This document shows, in pieces, positions 1 to 8,477 of a DNA stretch of 59,549 bases. The position numbers and the translations under genes were made by a program. The DNA lies in contig JAGAXM010000009.1 of the NCBI GenBank assembly GCA_017940895.1, positions 1-59,549 of the forward strand, given 5' to 3'. The first letter of the stretch is position 1. Each line of letters opens with the position of its first letter. A model generated the notes under the pieces. That model ran no database searches. It had not been told where the DNA came from and worked only from the letters and a program-made list of their open reading frames with translations. The stretch is from Clostridiales bacterium. GTDB lineage: Bacteria; Bacillota; Clostridia; Saccharofermentanales; Saccharofermentanaceae.

Positions 1-148
1 AAAGCCTTTTTGGCTCAATTACTTAATTTAAACTCAATTCTTACGAATCAACTTAAGGCTCGTTGTTTTAAGTTCTGCATTCTATTCAATTTTCAAGATC
101 CGTGCCCCTTCGTTCAAGTTAGTTTCTGTGTTTCCCTCTCGCGAAGTG
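1..148 (-). other. Probable rRNA operon leader (boxA-like), gene lies left of window
   Basis: This non-coding stretch follows the promoter at 149-184. The minus strand at 100-82 reads GATCTTGAAAATTGAATAG, which resembles the 'CTTTGAAAACTGAA' element found in Bacillota rRNA leaders and 16S-23S spacers. No protein frame here has a ribosome site or recognisable product. The most likely reading is the leader of a 16S rRNA gene starting just left of base 1; a 23S spacer is possible but less likely because the promoter is so close. Confidence 0.55.
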
Positions 149-184
149 CCTAGTAAGAATACAACGCATCCCCTATCCTGTCAA
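149..184 (-). promoter_or_regulatory. Strong sigma-A promoter, probably of an rRNA operon
   Basis: On the minus strand a perfect -35 TTGACA (184-179) is followed by a 17-base spacer and a -10 TATTCT (161-156), giving a start near 149. An A/T-rich stretch resembling an UP element lies just upstream (about 185-225). The transcript reads leftwards into a leader and off the window edge. Promoter strength and the leader sequence suggest a ribosomal RNA operon. The rRNA gene itself is not visible, so the target is an inference. Confidence 0.75.
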
Positions 185-343
185 GCACAATTTTTAACTT
201 TTTTACATAAACTTTTTTGAGGTTTATTTCTTGCTTTACCGCACTAAAAACTTATATGAATATTCTTTATATTTTATATACATGTTCTTTATTTATCCGA
301 AGAATTCTGATATATTCTTTAAGCAGTTTTCTGCGCTTTGCAA

Positions 344-371
344 ATGCGCATACGCGTATTACAAATATAAT
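344..371 (+). promoter_or_regulatory. Candidate ldh promoter with overlapping palindromes
   Basis: A perfect -10 hexamer TATAAT lies at 366-371, about 30 bases before the ldh start codon. There is no good -35 at normal spacing. In the -35 area two overlapping palindromes occur, ATGCGCAT (344-351) and ATACGCGTAT (350-359), which could be a regulator site that substitutes for or blocks -35 contacts. The site does not resemble the Rex consensus often found at fermentation genes. Function is inferred only. Confidence 0.4.
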
Positions 372-400
372 CTATTACATAACACATGGGGGTATCTTCT

Positions 401-1357
401 ATGAGTAAGATTTCAGAAGGTTCAAAGGTCTGCATCATCGGTGCAGGCGCAGTAGGTGCGACTATCGCATTCGCTATCTCGATGAAGCAGCTCTGCTCTG
501 AGCTCGTTCTTATCGACGTTAATCAGGAAAAGGCTCTTGGTGAGGCACTTGACATCAGCCACGGTCTTCCTTTCCTCGGTCAGATGGACATCCACAGCGG
601 TGACTACGACGAGATCAAGGATGCTGACGTTATCATCATCACAGCAGGTATCCCGAGAAAGCCCGGCGAGACAAGAATCGATCTTGCAAAGAAGAACGTT
701 AAGCTCGCTCACATCATCACAGACAGCATCATGAAGTACTACAACAAGGGTGTTATCCTCGTAGTATCCAATCCTTGCGACGTTGTTACATACAAGGTTA
801 CAGAGTGGACAGGACTTCCTTCTTCCAGAATCATCGGTTCCGGTACAAACCTTGACTCCGCTCGTTTCAGATGGCTGCTCTCACAGCACCTCAATGTTGA
901 TGTTCGTAACGTACACGGTTACATCCTCGGTGAGCACGGTGAGACACAGTTCGCAGCCTGGAGCCGCACACACGTTGCAGGCGTACCCGTTGAAGAGTAT
1001 GCAAGAAGCATCGGTACTCCTTTGTCTGAAGAAGATAAGATCAAGCTCGTTGAGGAGACTAAGTCTTCCGGCGCACAGATCATCAAGCTCAAGGGCGCTA
1101 CATTCAACGGTGTTGCTGTTTCCGTTACAACTCTTCTCGAGTCTCTCCTCATGGACAAGCACACAATCCGTACAGTATCCACAAAACTCAACGGCGAGTA
1201 CGGCATGAGCAACGTTACGCTTAATGTTCCGATCATGATCGGTGCAGGCGGAGTTGAGAAGATCATCGAGATGGAGCTCAACGAAGAAGAGAAGGCTCTC
1301 CTCCAGGCTTCTTACAACAACATTCACGAGGCTATCGAGAGCGTTCAGGGACTTTAA
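401..1357 (+). CDS. ldh: L-lactate dehydrogenase
   Basis: NAD-dependent L-lactate dehydrogenase, which reduces pyruvate to lactate in the cytoplasm and regenerates NAD+ during fermentation. The N-terminal Rossmann fold shows GAGAVG near residue 15, the NAD-binding acidic residue in VLIDV, and the substrate loop with PRKPGETR. The catalytic His lies in GEHGET at about residue 179. Length is 318 residues, normal for the family. The ATG at 401 is chosen over the in-frame ATG at 386 because a GGGGG ribosome site (388-392) sits directly before it. The gene stands alone, is divergent from the probable rRNA promoter, and ends in a strong terminator. Malate dehydrogenase is a related alternative, but the overall sequence reads as LDH. 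Confidence 0.93.
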   Translation: MSKISEGSKVCIIGAGAVGATIAFAISMKQLCSELVLIDVNQEKALGEALDISHGLPFLGQMDIHSGDYDEIKDADVIIITAGIPRKPGETRIDLAKKNVKLAHIITDSIMKYYNKGVILVVSNPCDVVTYKVTEWTGLPSSRIIGSGTNLDSARFRWLLSQHLNVDVRNVHGYILGEHGETQFAAWSRTHVAGVPVEEYARSIGTPLSEEDKIKLVEETKSSGAQIIKLKGATFNGVAVSVTTLLESLLMDKHTIRTVSTKLNGEYGMSNVTLNVPIMIGAGGVEKIIEMELNEEEKALLQASYNNIHEAIESVQGL

Positions 1358-1384
1358 TCCGAATATCTCCAAACAGATTTATGA

Positions 1385-1408
1385 GGGACTGCTCCGGCAG
1401 TCCCTTTT
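1385..1408 (+). terminator. Rho-independent terminator of ldh
   Basis: An 8-bp perfect stem GGGACTGC/GCAGTCCC with a TCCG loop is followed by TTTT, 28 bases after the ldh stop codon. Confidence 0.9.
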
Positions 1409-1461
1409 ACTTTGCTTGTTATGTGCGCCGCCTCCCACCTTTTCCCGTGTTTTTCAAAAAA

Positions 1462-1619
1462 GTGCAATGAAATCGGTGTTTTATTGCACCTTTTCCTGTA
1501 ACGGAGAATTATGTGCAATTTAATCGACGATTCTTGCACCTTTTATCAGATACGTTATAAAGGTGCAACGAAGAAGGCTTTTTATTGCACTTTTTCTTAA
1601 AACAACAAATTAGGTGCAA
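1462..1619. repeat. Array of alternating GTGCAA / TTGCAC half-sites with ~50-bp period
   Basis: Seven hexamers alternate in orientation: GTGCAA at 1462, 1513, 1563 and 1614, and TTGCAC at 1484, 1534 and 1585. The start-to-start spacings are 22, 29, 21, 29, 22 and 29. Each TTGCAC is followed by a T-rich run (CTTTT or TTTTT). The sequence between hexamers is not conserved. Adjacent hexamers can pair in two mutually exclusive ways; for example TTGCACCTTT (1534-1543) pairs perfectly with AAAGGTGCAA (1559-1568). The array fills the gap between convergent ldh and dacF and has no coding frame. It may be a tandem protein-binding site, a structured RNA or a degenerate repeat element. Confidence 0.8.
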
Positions 1620-1631
1620 GCTAAGCACAAA

Positions 1632-1655
1632 ATAAGCGCTCCGGAGAGCGCTTAT
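1632..1655 (-). terminator. Rho-independent terminator of the gyrA-dacF unit
   Basis: A perfect 10-bp stem ATAAGCGCTC/GAGCGCTTAT with a 4-base loop is followed on the minus strand by TTTTG. It lies 24 bases beyond the dacF stop codon. Confidence 0.88.
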
Positions 1656-1678
1656 CGATTATTCATTAATACATAAAC

Positions 1679-3175
1679 TTACTGGAACGTCGGGCCGTTG
1701 CCCTTAAACTCCCTGACGGACGACTTGCGTCTCTTCGGCTTCGAATACTTAATGCTTCTCATAACAAGGATCGCCACAAGAATGATAATGGTTATGATGA
1801 GCACCGCGATAAATACGGATACACCCGGATTCATAGCTATGAACTTGCCGACACGGGTCTCGAAGAATCCGCCGAGCGCGGAATCATCCTCTACCGCAGG
1901 AACCTCCGGGTCTCCCGGTTCTCCTATGATAACTTCTCCCGCAGTTTCACCGGGGACAGTACCTTCTTCCGGCGTCTCACCGTGGATCTCGGCGGGTTCC
2001 GGCAGCTGAGCAACCGCATCGAAAGGAGCGATTACCGTATCAAGCTCGGGATACTCATCCGCGGTCCAGTTGAATCTCTGATAGTCACCGAGAGTTCCGG
2101 GAACTACCGTAACAGGATCTGAATTCCAGCATGCGAGATTACCGTAAGCCACAGCCGAAGTAACATAACGCGTCTGATTGGAAGACTCTTCATAAGGGAT
2201 ACCGCAGACGGAAATCATCAACTCGTGACCATTCTCATTAACGCTGTATGTGGTCATACCGGTACCGGCGACTGAAGTTGTACCCGTCTTACCGCCGATG
2301 AAAGCAGCGATATGAGTATCTTCACCTTCCGCAGTCTTAGATGTCATCCAGGGATCCATAAGGATCTGATTCGTATTACGGACAGTGGACCATGCATCCT
2401 CGGGGTGACAGTTTGTCGCCTGGAAGATATGCGTGGGGGAACTTATAACCGTGCAGAAATCAGGATTACGTGTACCGTTCGCCATCATAAGACAGAGGTC
2501 ATATGCTGTCGTGTAATGATCGTCGCTGTGATAGCCGTGCGCATTGGAGAAATGTGTTCCGGTACAACCGAGATTTCTCGCACGGAGCGTCATGAGTTCC
2601 GCGAATGCGGACAGCGGATAGTTCGCGACTATCTCTTCTGCGGGAATACCGAAGATATCTACAAAGTACTGGGCATTGATTCCGTCGGGACCTACATCGC
2701 CTCCAACAGGATAATTCTCGAACAATGCATTGATTACGGACTCGCCGATTACATTCGCAGCATCGTTTCCCGAAGGAAGCATCAGACCGTAGAACAGTTC
2801 CGATACCTTTATCTCCTCGCCTACACACAGATACATCATCGTGGAGTCCGAAGCGACGCTCTCGATAGCATTCTGTGAACAGGTCACATATGCATCAGAG
2901 TCGAGATAATCAAGACCTAACTGGAACGTCATGATCTTGGTCATAGACGCGGGATAGATACGGTTGTGCGACTGCTGCTCGAGGAGAATCTCGTCCGCAG
3001 TATAGTCATAAACACAGTACGAAGAGCAGTGGATCTGATCAAGCGGAGTGATCGTTATATCCGGCTGATTGACTGCAGCCAGCACGGCGCCGGGATAACA
3101 CCAGGCAGCCGCGACGAACATCGCAAGCATCAGACATATCGCTTTCGCTGCTGTTCTTAAATTACTCCTGTGCAT
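1679..3175 (-). CDS. dacF: D-alanyl-D-alanine carboxypeptidase (peptidase S11, PBP5/DacF type)
   Basis: Membrane-bound DD-carboxypeptidase that trims the terminal D-Ala from peptidoglycan stem peptides outside the cell. It has a hydrophobic N-terminal export segment and the three penicillin-binding motifs in order: SMTK (Ser nucleophile), PSGN and GGKTGT. The C-terminus has a single membrane segment ([19 protein letters not shown]) and a basic tail, instead of the amphipathic anchor of classical PBP5. The 498-residue length includes an acidic, Pro/Glu-rich linker before the membrane segment. The ATG at 3175 is preferred because GAGGAAGAAG precedes it; a farther start at 3211 is possible. It overlaps the gyrA 3' end by 14 bases, so translation is probably coupled. 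The gene symbol is by family resemblance. Confidence 0.88.
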   Translation of the reverse strand: MHRSNLRTAAKAICLMLAMFVAAAWCYPGAVLAAVNQPDITITPLDQIHCSSYCVYDYTADEILLEQQSHNRIYPASMTKIMTFQLGLDYLDSDAYVTCSQNAIESVASDSTMMYLCVGEEIKVSELFYGLMLPSGNDAANVIGESVINALFENYPVGGDVGPDGINAQYFVDIFGIPAEEIVANYPLSAFAELMTLRARNLGCTGTHFSNAHGYHSDDHYTTAYDLCLMMANGTRNPDFCTVISSPTHIFQATNCHPEDAWSTVRNTNQILMDPWMTSKTAEGEDTHIAAFIGGKTGTTSVAGTGMTTYSVNENGHELMISVCGIPYEESSNQTRYVTSAVAYGNLACWNSDPVTVVPGTLGDYQRFNWTADEYPELDTVIAPFDAVAQLPEPAEIHGETPEEGTVPGETAGEVIIGEPGDPEVPAVEDDSALGGFFETRVGKFIAMNPGVSVFIAVLIITIIILVAILVMRSIKYSKPKRRKSSVREFKGNGPTFQ

Positions 3176-5711
3176 CTTCTTCCTCAGCAGTCTCCTCTTC
3201 CGGTTCCTCATGCTCGGTTACCGTGAAGTCTACTACGGAAGCTCCGTTCGACCTCATGAGCTTAACACCGGATGTGGCACGTGAGAGTGTCGGGATCTCG
3301 GTTGTTGCTACACGGATGATCATGCCTGTATCAGTGATCATGAGAAGGTCAAGTGAATCATCAACGAGAGTACATCCTACGAGAGGACCTGTCTTATCGC
3401 TGATCCTGTATGTGATGAGACCCTTACCGCCTCTGTTCTGTTGACGGTACTCCTCAACGGACGATCTCTTACCCATACCCTTCTCGGAGATAACGAGAAG
3501 TTCGCCGCCCTCGGTTACAGGAACCATGCCTACGACCTTATCGTCGTCGGTAAGATTCATCGCACGTACACCGGAAGAATTACGTCCTGTCTCTCTTACG
3601 TCATCGGTATTGAACCTGATTGCCTTACCGCTCGAGGAGACTACGATGACCTCCTGTCCCGGCGCTGTCATGGCGATATCGACTACGCGGTCGTCGTCAC
3701 GGAGCTTAACGGCAATGAGTCCGTTCTTGTTGATGTTCTTATAGCTCGACAGAGGCGTTCTCTTGATGATTCCCTTACGGGTTACGATCGTGAGGTTTAC
3801 ATCCTCCTCATCGAGGCTGTCTGCAGGAATGATATTCCTGATCCTCTCGCCTTCCTGCAGGCTCAGAAGATTTACAAGAGCCGTACCCTTGGCGCTTCTG
3901 GACGCTGTCTCGGGGATCTTATAGCCCTTGATCTTGAACACACGTCCGGTATTTGTGAAGCACAGAAGGAACTTGTGGGTAGTCGTCGTCAGGATCTTCT
4001 CAACGTAGTCCTCCTCACGCCTGCCCTGGCCGGAAATACCGCGGCCGCCTCTGTGCTGGCTCTTATATACATCGATGCGCTGACGCTTGATGTAACCGAA
4101 GTGAGTAAGAGTAACAACGATGTTCTCCTCCTGAATGAGGGACTCGTCGTCTACATCCTCGAACGAACCGTTGATGATCTCGGTCACTCTGGGAGTCGCG
4201 TACTTACGCTTGATCTCGAGGATCTCCTTCTTGATCGTCTCGTGCAGAACACCCTTATCGCTCAGGATGAGCTGATATGCTGCAATGGCTTCGTCCAAGG
4301 CCTTGATCTCAGCCTCGAGCTTCTCTCTCTCGAGACCTGTGAGACGACCGAGTCTCATGTCTACGATGTGCTGTGCCTGCTTATCGGAGAAGCCGAATCT
4401 CTCGCACATTCTCGCCTTGGCATCAGCCTCGGTTCTGGAAGATCTGATTATGTTGATGATCTCGTCAATGTGGTCGATGGCAAGGAGCAAGCCTTCATCG
4501 ATGTGTCTCTTGCCCTGTGCCTGCTCGAGGTCGTACTCGGTCCTTCTTGTGACGACGTTCTCCTGGTGCTCAATATAGTACTTAAGCGCGTCGAAAAGAG
4601 TGATCGTCTTAGGCTCAAGCTTGCCGTCCTTATCCGGAACGAGCGCGATCATATTGGCGCAGCATGCATCCTGCAGTGCGCAGTTCTTATAAAGCTGATT
4701 AAGAACAACCTCGGGGTTGGCTTCCTTCTTGACTTCGATAACGATACGGACCATCTCATTACGGTCAGACTCGTCACGAAGACCGGAGATACCCTCGACC
4801 TTCTTCTCCTTAACAAGATCGGCCATTCTCTCGATGAGACGTGCCTTGTTAACTGCGAAGGGAAGGTCGTGGATGATTATCCTCTGTCTTCCGCCGCTGT
4901 GCTCTTCGATCTCGGCATGAGCCCTTACCATGATCCTGCCGCGACCTGTGGCATATGCCTCGCGGATACCGGCTGTACCGAGTATCGCACCGCCTGTAGG
5001 GAAGTCAGGACCCTTAACGACTGTCAGAAGCTCATCGAGCGTAACGTCGGGATTATCGAGCATCATTACGACGCCGTCTATGACCTCACCCATATTGTGG
5101 GGAGGGATATTAGTCGCCATACCTACGGCGATACCTACTGAACCGTTAACGAGAAGGTTCGGGAATCTCGAAGGAAGAGCGACAGGCTCGAATTCGTGCT
5201 CGTCGAAATTGGGACGGAACTCGATGCCCTTCTTGATATCTGTCATCATCTCGAGGGCAACCTTCGCAAGTCTTGCCTCCGTATAACGGTAAGCAGCCGG
5301 CGGGTCACCGTCGATGGAACCGAAGTTACCGTGTCCGTCTACGAGAGGATGTCTCAGTGAGAAATCCTGCGCAAGTCTTACGAGCGCATCGTAAACAGAT
5401 GCGTCACCGTGAGGATGGAAACGTCCGAGAACGTCACCGATCGTGGTAGCGCACTTACGGTAAGGCTTATCGGGAGTAAATCCCTGTGTATACATGGAAT
5501 AAAGAATTCTTCTCTGAACGGGCTTCAGACCGTCTCTAACGTCGGGAAGAGCACGGTCGGAAATAACCGACATAGCATAGTCGATAAACGACTTCTTCAT
5601 CTCCTGTTCAAGGTCAACGGGAACTATCGTGGTCTGTTCGGAGCGGAACGCGAGGTCCATCTCCTCTTCCTGAAGCTTACGAAGCTCCTTGGACTTGTCA
5701 TTATCTGCCAT
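3162..5711 (-). CDS. gyrA: DNA gyrase subunit A
   Basis: Breakage-reunion subunit of DNA gyrase, which introduces negative supercoils together with GyrB. The active-site Tyr is in RYTEAR at about residue 143. The quinolone-determining helix reads [12 protein letters not shown], with Ala (residue 104) where E. coli has Ser83 and with Asp kept at the position-87 equivalent. The C-terminal beta-pinwheel carries GyrA-box-like motifs (QHRGGRG and QNRGGKG). This identifies it as GyrA, not ParC. The C-terminus ends in a Glu-rich tail. Start ATG 5711 has a perfect GGAGG site; 849 residues. gyrB is not adjacent. Confidence 0.95.
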   Translation of the reverse strand: MADNDKSKELRKLQEEEMDLAFRSEQTTIVPVDLEQEMKKSFIDYAMSVISDRALPDVRDGLKPVQRRILYSMYTQGFTPDKPYRKCATTIGDVLGRFHPHGDASVYDALVRLAQDFSLRHPLVDGHGNFGSIDGDPPAAYRYTEARLAKVALEMMTDIKKGIEFRPNFDEHEFEPVALPSRFPNLLVNGSVGIAVGMATNIPPHNMGEVIDGVVMMLDNPDVTLDELLTVVKGPDFPTGGAILGTAGIREAYATGRGRIMVRAHAEIEEHSGGRQRIIIHDLPFAVNKARLIERMADLVKEKKVEGISGLRDESDRNEMVRIVIEVKKEANPEVVLNQLYKNCALQDACCANMIALVPDKDGKLEPKTITLFDALKYYIEHQENVVTRRTEYDLEQAQGKRHIDEGLLLAIDHIDEIINIIRSSRTEADAKARMCERFGFSDKQAQHIVDMRLGRLTGLEREKLEAEIKALDEAIAAYQLILSDKGVLHETIKKEILEIKRKYATPRVTEIINGSFEDVDDESLIQEENIVVTLTHFGYIKRQRIDVYKSQHRGGRGISGQGRREEDYVEKILTTTTHKFLLCFTNTGRVFKIKGYKIPETASRSAKGTALVNLLSLQEGERIRNIIPADSLDEEDVNLTIVTRKGIIKRTPLSSYKNINKNGLIAVKLRDDDRVVDIAMTAPGQEVIVVSSSGKAIRFNTDDVRETGRNSSGVRAMNLTDDDKVVGMVPVTEGGELLVISEKGMGKRSSVEEYRQQNRGGKGLITYRISDKTGPLVGCTLVDDSLDLLMITDTGMIIRVATTEIPTLSRATSGVKLMRSNGASVVDFTVTEHEEPEEETAEEEDAQE

Positions 5712-5749
5712 CTTTTCCTCCGTATAGGTGAATAAAATCACACCCCTCA

Positions 5750-5778
5750 ATTATACTATAATTACTCTTTAAAATAAA
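5750..5778 (-). promoter_or_regulatory. Candidate gyrA promoter
   Basis: A TATAAT -10 element (5755-5750 on the minus strand) lies about 40 bases before the gyrA start in very A/T-rich DNA. The -35 at 17-base spacing is weak (TTTATT). This is the only clear promoter-like sequence between rsmG and gyrA. Confidence 0.5.
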
Positions 5779-5805
5779 ATAATTATTATAATATAGAGGA
5801 AAATC

Positions 5806-6543
5806 TTACAAAGGACTCTTAGACGGCTTTCCGGCCTGTCTCGGATACGGCTTGGGCGTCGGACGGACCTTTCTTACAACAACCACGGATCTGTTCATAT
5901 CCGTACCGGGAAGAAGGAACTTATCTGTCTTCTCCTTCTTTCCTCCGAGAACGTCGATCGCTTTACGTGAAGCCTGCTCCTCCTCATCCACATTACCCTT
6001 CATGGCAAGGAAAGCGCCTTCTGTCTTCACGAAAGGAAGACAATACTCACACAATACGGGCAAAGAAGCCACGGCTCTGGCGCATGAGATGTCAAACTTT
6101 TCGCGCAACTTAACGTCGCGTCCCGCGTCCTCAGCCCTGCCGTGTACCGTTTTTACGTCAGAAAGGCCTAGTGCGGTACTGACTTCATTTAAGAAATTCA
6201 AGCGCTTATTAAGCGAATCCAGAAGCGTCAGGCGAAGCGAAGGCATCGCGATCTTAAGCACAACCCCCGGGAATCCCGCGCCCGTTCCTACGTCTATTAT
6301 CGTAAGATCTTCTCGTCCCTCTTTCTTCTGCTCCGCTCTTATGTACGGAACGAGCGTGAGCGAATCGATGAAGTGCCTTACGGCGATCCCCTCATCGTCG
6401 GTTATATTCGTAAGGTTCATGACCTCGTTAGTCTTAACGAGCATCTGCGCATAAACCGAAAGCTGTTCGAGCTGATCTTCATTAAGCCCGATACCTTCCT
6501 TCTCGGAATACTCTCTAACCAGATCCTTAATTACCTGAGACAC
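5806..6543 (-). CDS. rsmG: 16S rRNA (guanine-527-N7)-methyltransferase
   Basis: SAM-dependent methyltransferase that modifies G527 of 16S rRNA; loss of the enzyme is known to give low-level streptomycin resistance. The SAM motif IDVGTGAGFPGVVLKI is near residue 80, followed by LLDSLNKRLNFLNEV and, further on, the conserved SCARAVA and MKG motifs. Length is 245 residues, normal apart from a basic, Pro-rich C-terminal tail. The start is GTG at 6543, with AAAGGAGG five bases upstream. It overlaps the end of mnmG by 17 bases, the usual mnmG-rsmG (gidA-gidB) arrangement. Confidence 0.93.
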   Translation of the reverse strand: MSQVIKDLVREYSEKEGIGLNEDQLEQLSVYAQMLVKTNEVMNLTNITDDEGIAVRHFIDSLTLVPYIRAEQKKEGREDLTIIDVGTGAGFPGVVLKIAMPSLRLTLLDSLNKRLNFLNEVSTALGLSDVKTVHGRAEDAGRDVKLREKFDISCARAVASLPVLCEYCLPFVKTEGAFLAMKGNVDEEEQASRKAIDVLGGKKEKTDKFLLPGTDMNRSVVVVRKVRPTPKPYPRQAGKPSKSPL

Positions 6544-8476
6544 CGGCGCCTCCTTTCAGCGACTCGAGATACACCAGAAGCACCGTGATATCCGCAGGGG
6601 ACACGCCCGAGATCCTCGATGCCTGACCGAGACTTACCGGCTTCATCTTATCAAGCTTCTGCCTTGCTTCGAGTCTCAAGCCCGTTATCTTCGAATAATC
6701 GATATCGGAAGGAAGCACCTTCTTCTCGAGCTTGGTAAACTTATTTATCTTCTCTTCCTCGAGTTTAAGATAGCCCTCGTACTTGATATCGGTCTCGACT
6801 TCACGTGTTATGTCGGAAGTCAACTGAGGTCTGTCCTTATCGACCGGCGCGAGCATATCATATGTCACACCCGGGCGGCGGATAAGATCTGCCATGGACA
6901 CACCCGAAGAGGGCGGAACCTGATCCACGCTCTCGAGGATCTGCACGAGCTCCGGCACGGGACCCGTAAATGTCTTTGTCAGCCTCTCGTACTCTGAAGC
7001 CACAGCCTCATACTTACGCTTAAACGCCTCGTAACGCTCATCGCTGATAAGACCCGCTTCGTAACCGATCGGAGTCAGTCTCTTGTCCGCGTTATCGTAT
7101 CGCAGGAACAGCCTGTACTCGGCGCGTGATGTCATCATGCGGTAAGGCTCGTTTGTACCCTTCGTTACGAGATCGTCTACAAGCACGCCTATATAGCCCT
7201 GCGAGCGGTCGATAATGATCGCATCCTTGCCCTGTACAAAGCGGCCCGCATTGATGCCCGCGACTATACCCTGGCCCGCAGCCTCCTCGTAGCCGGATGA
7301 ACCGTTTATCTGACCTGCGGTAAAAAGCCCCGCCACGATCTTCGACTCAAGCGAAGACTTAAGCGTTGTGGGTTCTATAAGATCGTACTCGATCGCATAT
7401 GCGCTTCTTTGTATAACCGCATTCTCGAGTCCGGGAAGAGAATGCACCATCTGAACCTGTACATCCTCAGGAAGACTCGTCGAGAAGCCCTGCAGATACA
7501 TCTCACGAGTATTGCTGCCCATGGGCTCGATAAAGATCTGGTGTCTCGTCTTATCCTGGAACTTAACGAACTTATCCTCGATCGAAGGACAGTACCTGGG
7601 ACCCGTGCCCTTGATGACGCCGCTGTAAAGAGGCGACCTGTCCATGTTGTCGAATATAACCTCGCGCGTCTCGGGCGACGTCCACACCGAATAGCACGGA
7701 GTCTGCTCGGAAGGAACACCTTTGCCCTTCATCTCGTTGTCGAAAGAGAACGGCGGGCAGTCAGTCTCGCCCTCCTGCACCTGCATCTGCGAGAAGTCTA
7801 TGGTATTGGCGTTAACTCTTACAGGGGTTCCCGTCTTGAATCTCAACACAGGTATGCCGAGCTCACTTAACGATTTGCTCAGTCCCACAGATCTCGGAAG
7901 CCCGTCCGGACCGGACTCGATTATGACCTCTCCCCTTATGGTTCTGGACTCCATATATGTACCCGAGCAGATGACCACAGCTTTGGCTCTGTATACGGCC
8001 TTGCTCTCGGTCATGACACCGGTTACCTTATATTTACCGTCTCCCTCGTCGGACGCGAGCAGAGAGGTTACATGGGCCTGTCTGATATCGAGGTTGTCCG
8101 TGTCTTCAAGAAGTTTCTTCATGGCGACGGAGTATTTCGATCTATCCATCTGCGCACGCGGAGAATGAACTGCGGGACCTTTGGTGCGGTTAAGCATTCT
8201 CATCTGAATAAGACACTCGTCTGCGACCTTACCCATGACGCCGCCGAGCGCATCTACCTCGCGCACTATCTGTCCCTTGGCTGTTCCGCCGATACTCGGG
8301 TTACACGGAAGGTTCGCGAGAGAATCAAGGTGCAGCGTAAACAACACCGTCTTAAGTCCCATCACGGCACATGCATGCGCAGCCTCGCAGCCCGCGTGAC
8401 CCGCGCCTACTACGGCGACATCGTAATCGCCTGCTTCAAATGAATGTTCGATCTTAAGTGCTTCGTTAATATCCAT
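6527..8476 (-). CDS. mnmG: tRNA uridine-5-carboxymethylaminomethyl modification enzyme MnmG
   Basis: FAD-dependent partner of MnmE that installs the cmnm5 group at wobble U34 of tRNAs. The FAD-binding motif VVGAGHAGCEAA is near residue 22. The family signatures PCNPSIGGTAKG and GLFTAGQINGSSGYEEAA are present, as is the conserved C-terminal helical domain ending in ISGVSPADI. Length is 649 residues, typical for the family. The start codon lies one base after the mnmE stop, so the two are translationally coupled, which fits their joint function as a heterotetramer. Confidence 0.95.
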   Translation of the reverse strand: MDINEALKIEHSFEAGDYDVAVVGAGHAGCEAAHACAVMGLKTVLFTLHLDSLANLPCNPSIGGTAKGQIVREVDALGGVMGKVADECLIQMRMLNRTKGPAVHSPRAQMDRSKYSVAMKKLLEDTDNLDIRQAHVTSLLASDEGDGKYKVTGVMTESKAVYRAKAVVICSGTYMESRTIRGEVIIESGPDGLPRSVGLSKSLSELGIPVLRFKTGTPVRVNANTIDFSQMQVQEGETDCPPFSFDNEMKGKGVPSEQTPCYSVWTSPETREVIFDNMDRSPLYSGVIKGTGPRYCPSIEDKFVKFQDKTRHQIFIEPMGSNTREMYLQGFSTSLPEDVQVQMVHSLPGLENAVIQRSAYAIEYDLIEPTTLKSSLESKIVAGLFTAGQINGSSGYEEAAGQGIVAGINAGRFVQGKDAIIIDRSQGYIGVLVDDLVTKGTNEPYRMMTSRAEYRLFLRYDNADKRLTPIGYEAGLISDERYEAFKRKYEAVASEYERLTKTFTGPVPELVQILESVDQVPPSSGVSMADLIRRPGVTYDMLAPVDKDRPQLTSDITREVETDIKYEGYLKLEEEKINKFTKLEKKVLPSDIDYSKITGLRLEARQKLDKMKPVSLGQASRISGVSPADITVLLVYLESLKGGAGVSGN

Positions 8477-8477
8477 C

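Noticed and set aside
217..408. A 63-codon hydrophobic frame in front of ldh
   Set aside because: It lies in A/T-rich non-coding DNA, has no good ribosome site and overlaps the ldh start and promoter.
1462..1619. CRISPR array (regular ~50-bp period)
   Set aside because: Only the 6-base half-sites are conserved; there is no 24-40-base identical repeat and no cas gene.
3441..5141. A 566-codon open frame on the plus strand opposite gyrA
   Set aside because: It is antisense to a clearly functional gyrA, has no ribosome site and no recognisable domains. Long antisense frames are expected from the codon bias of the minus-strand gene.
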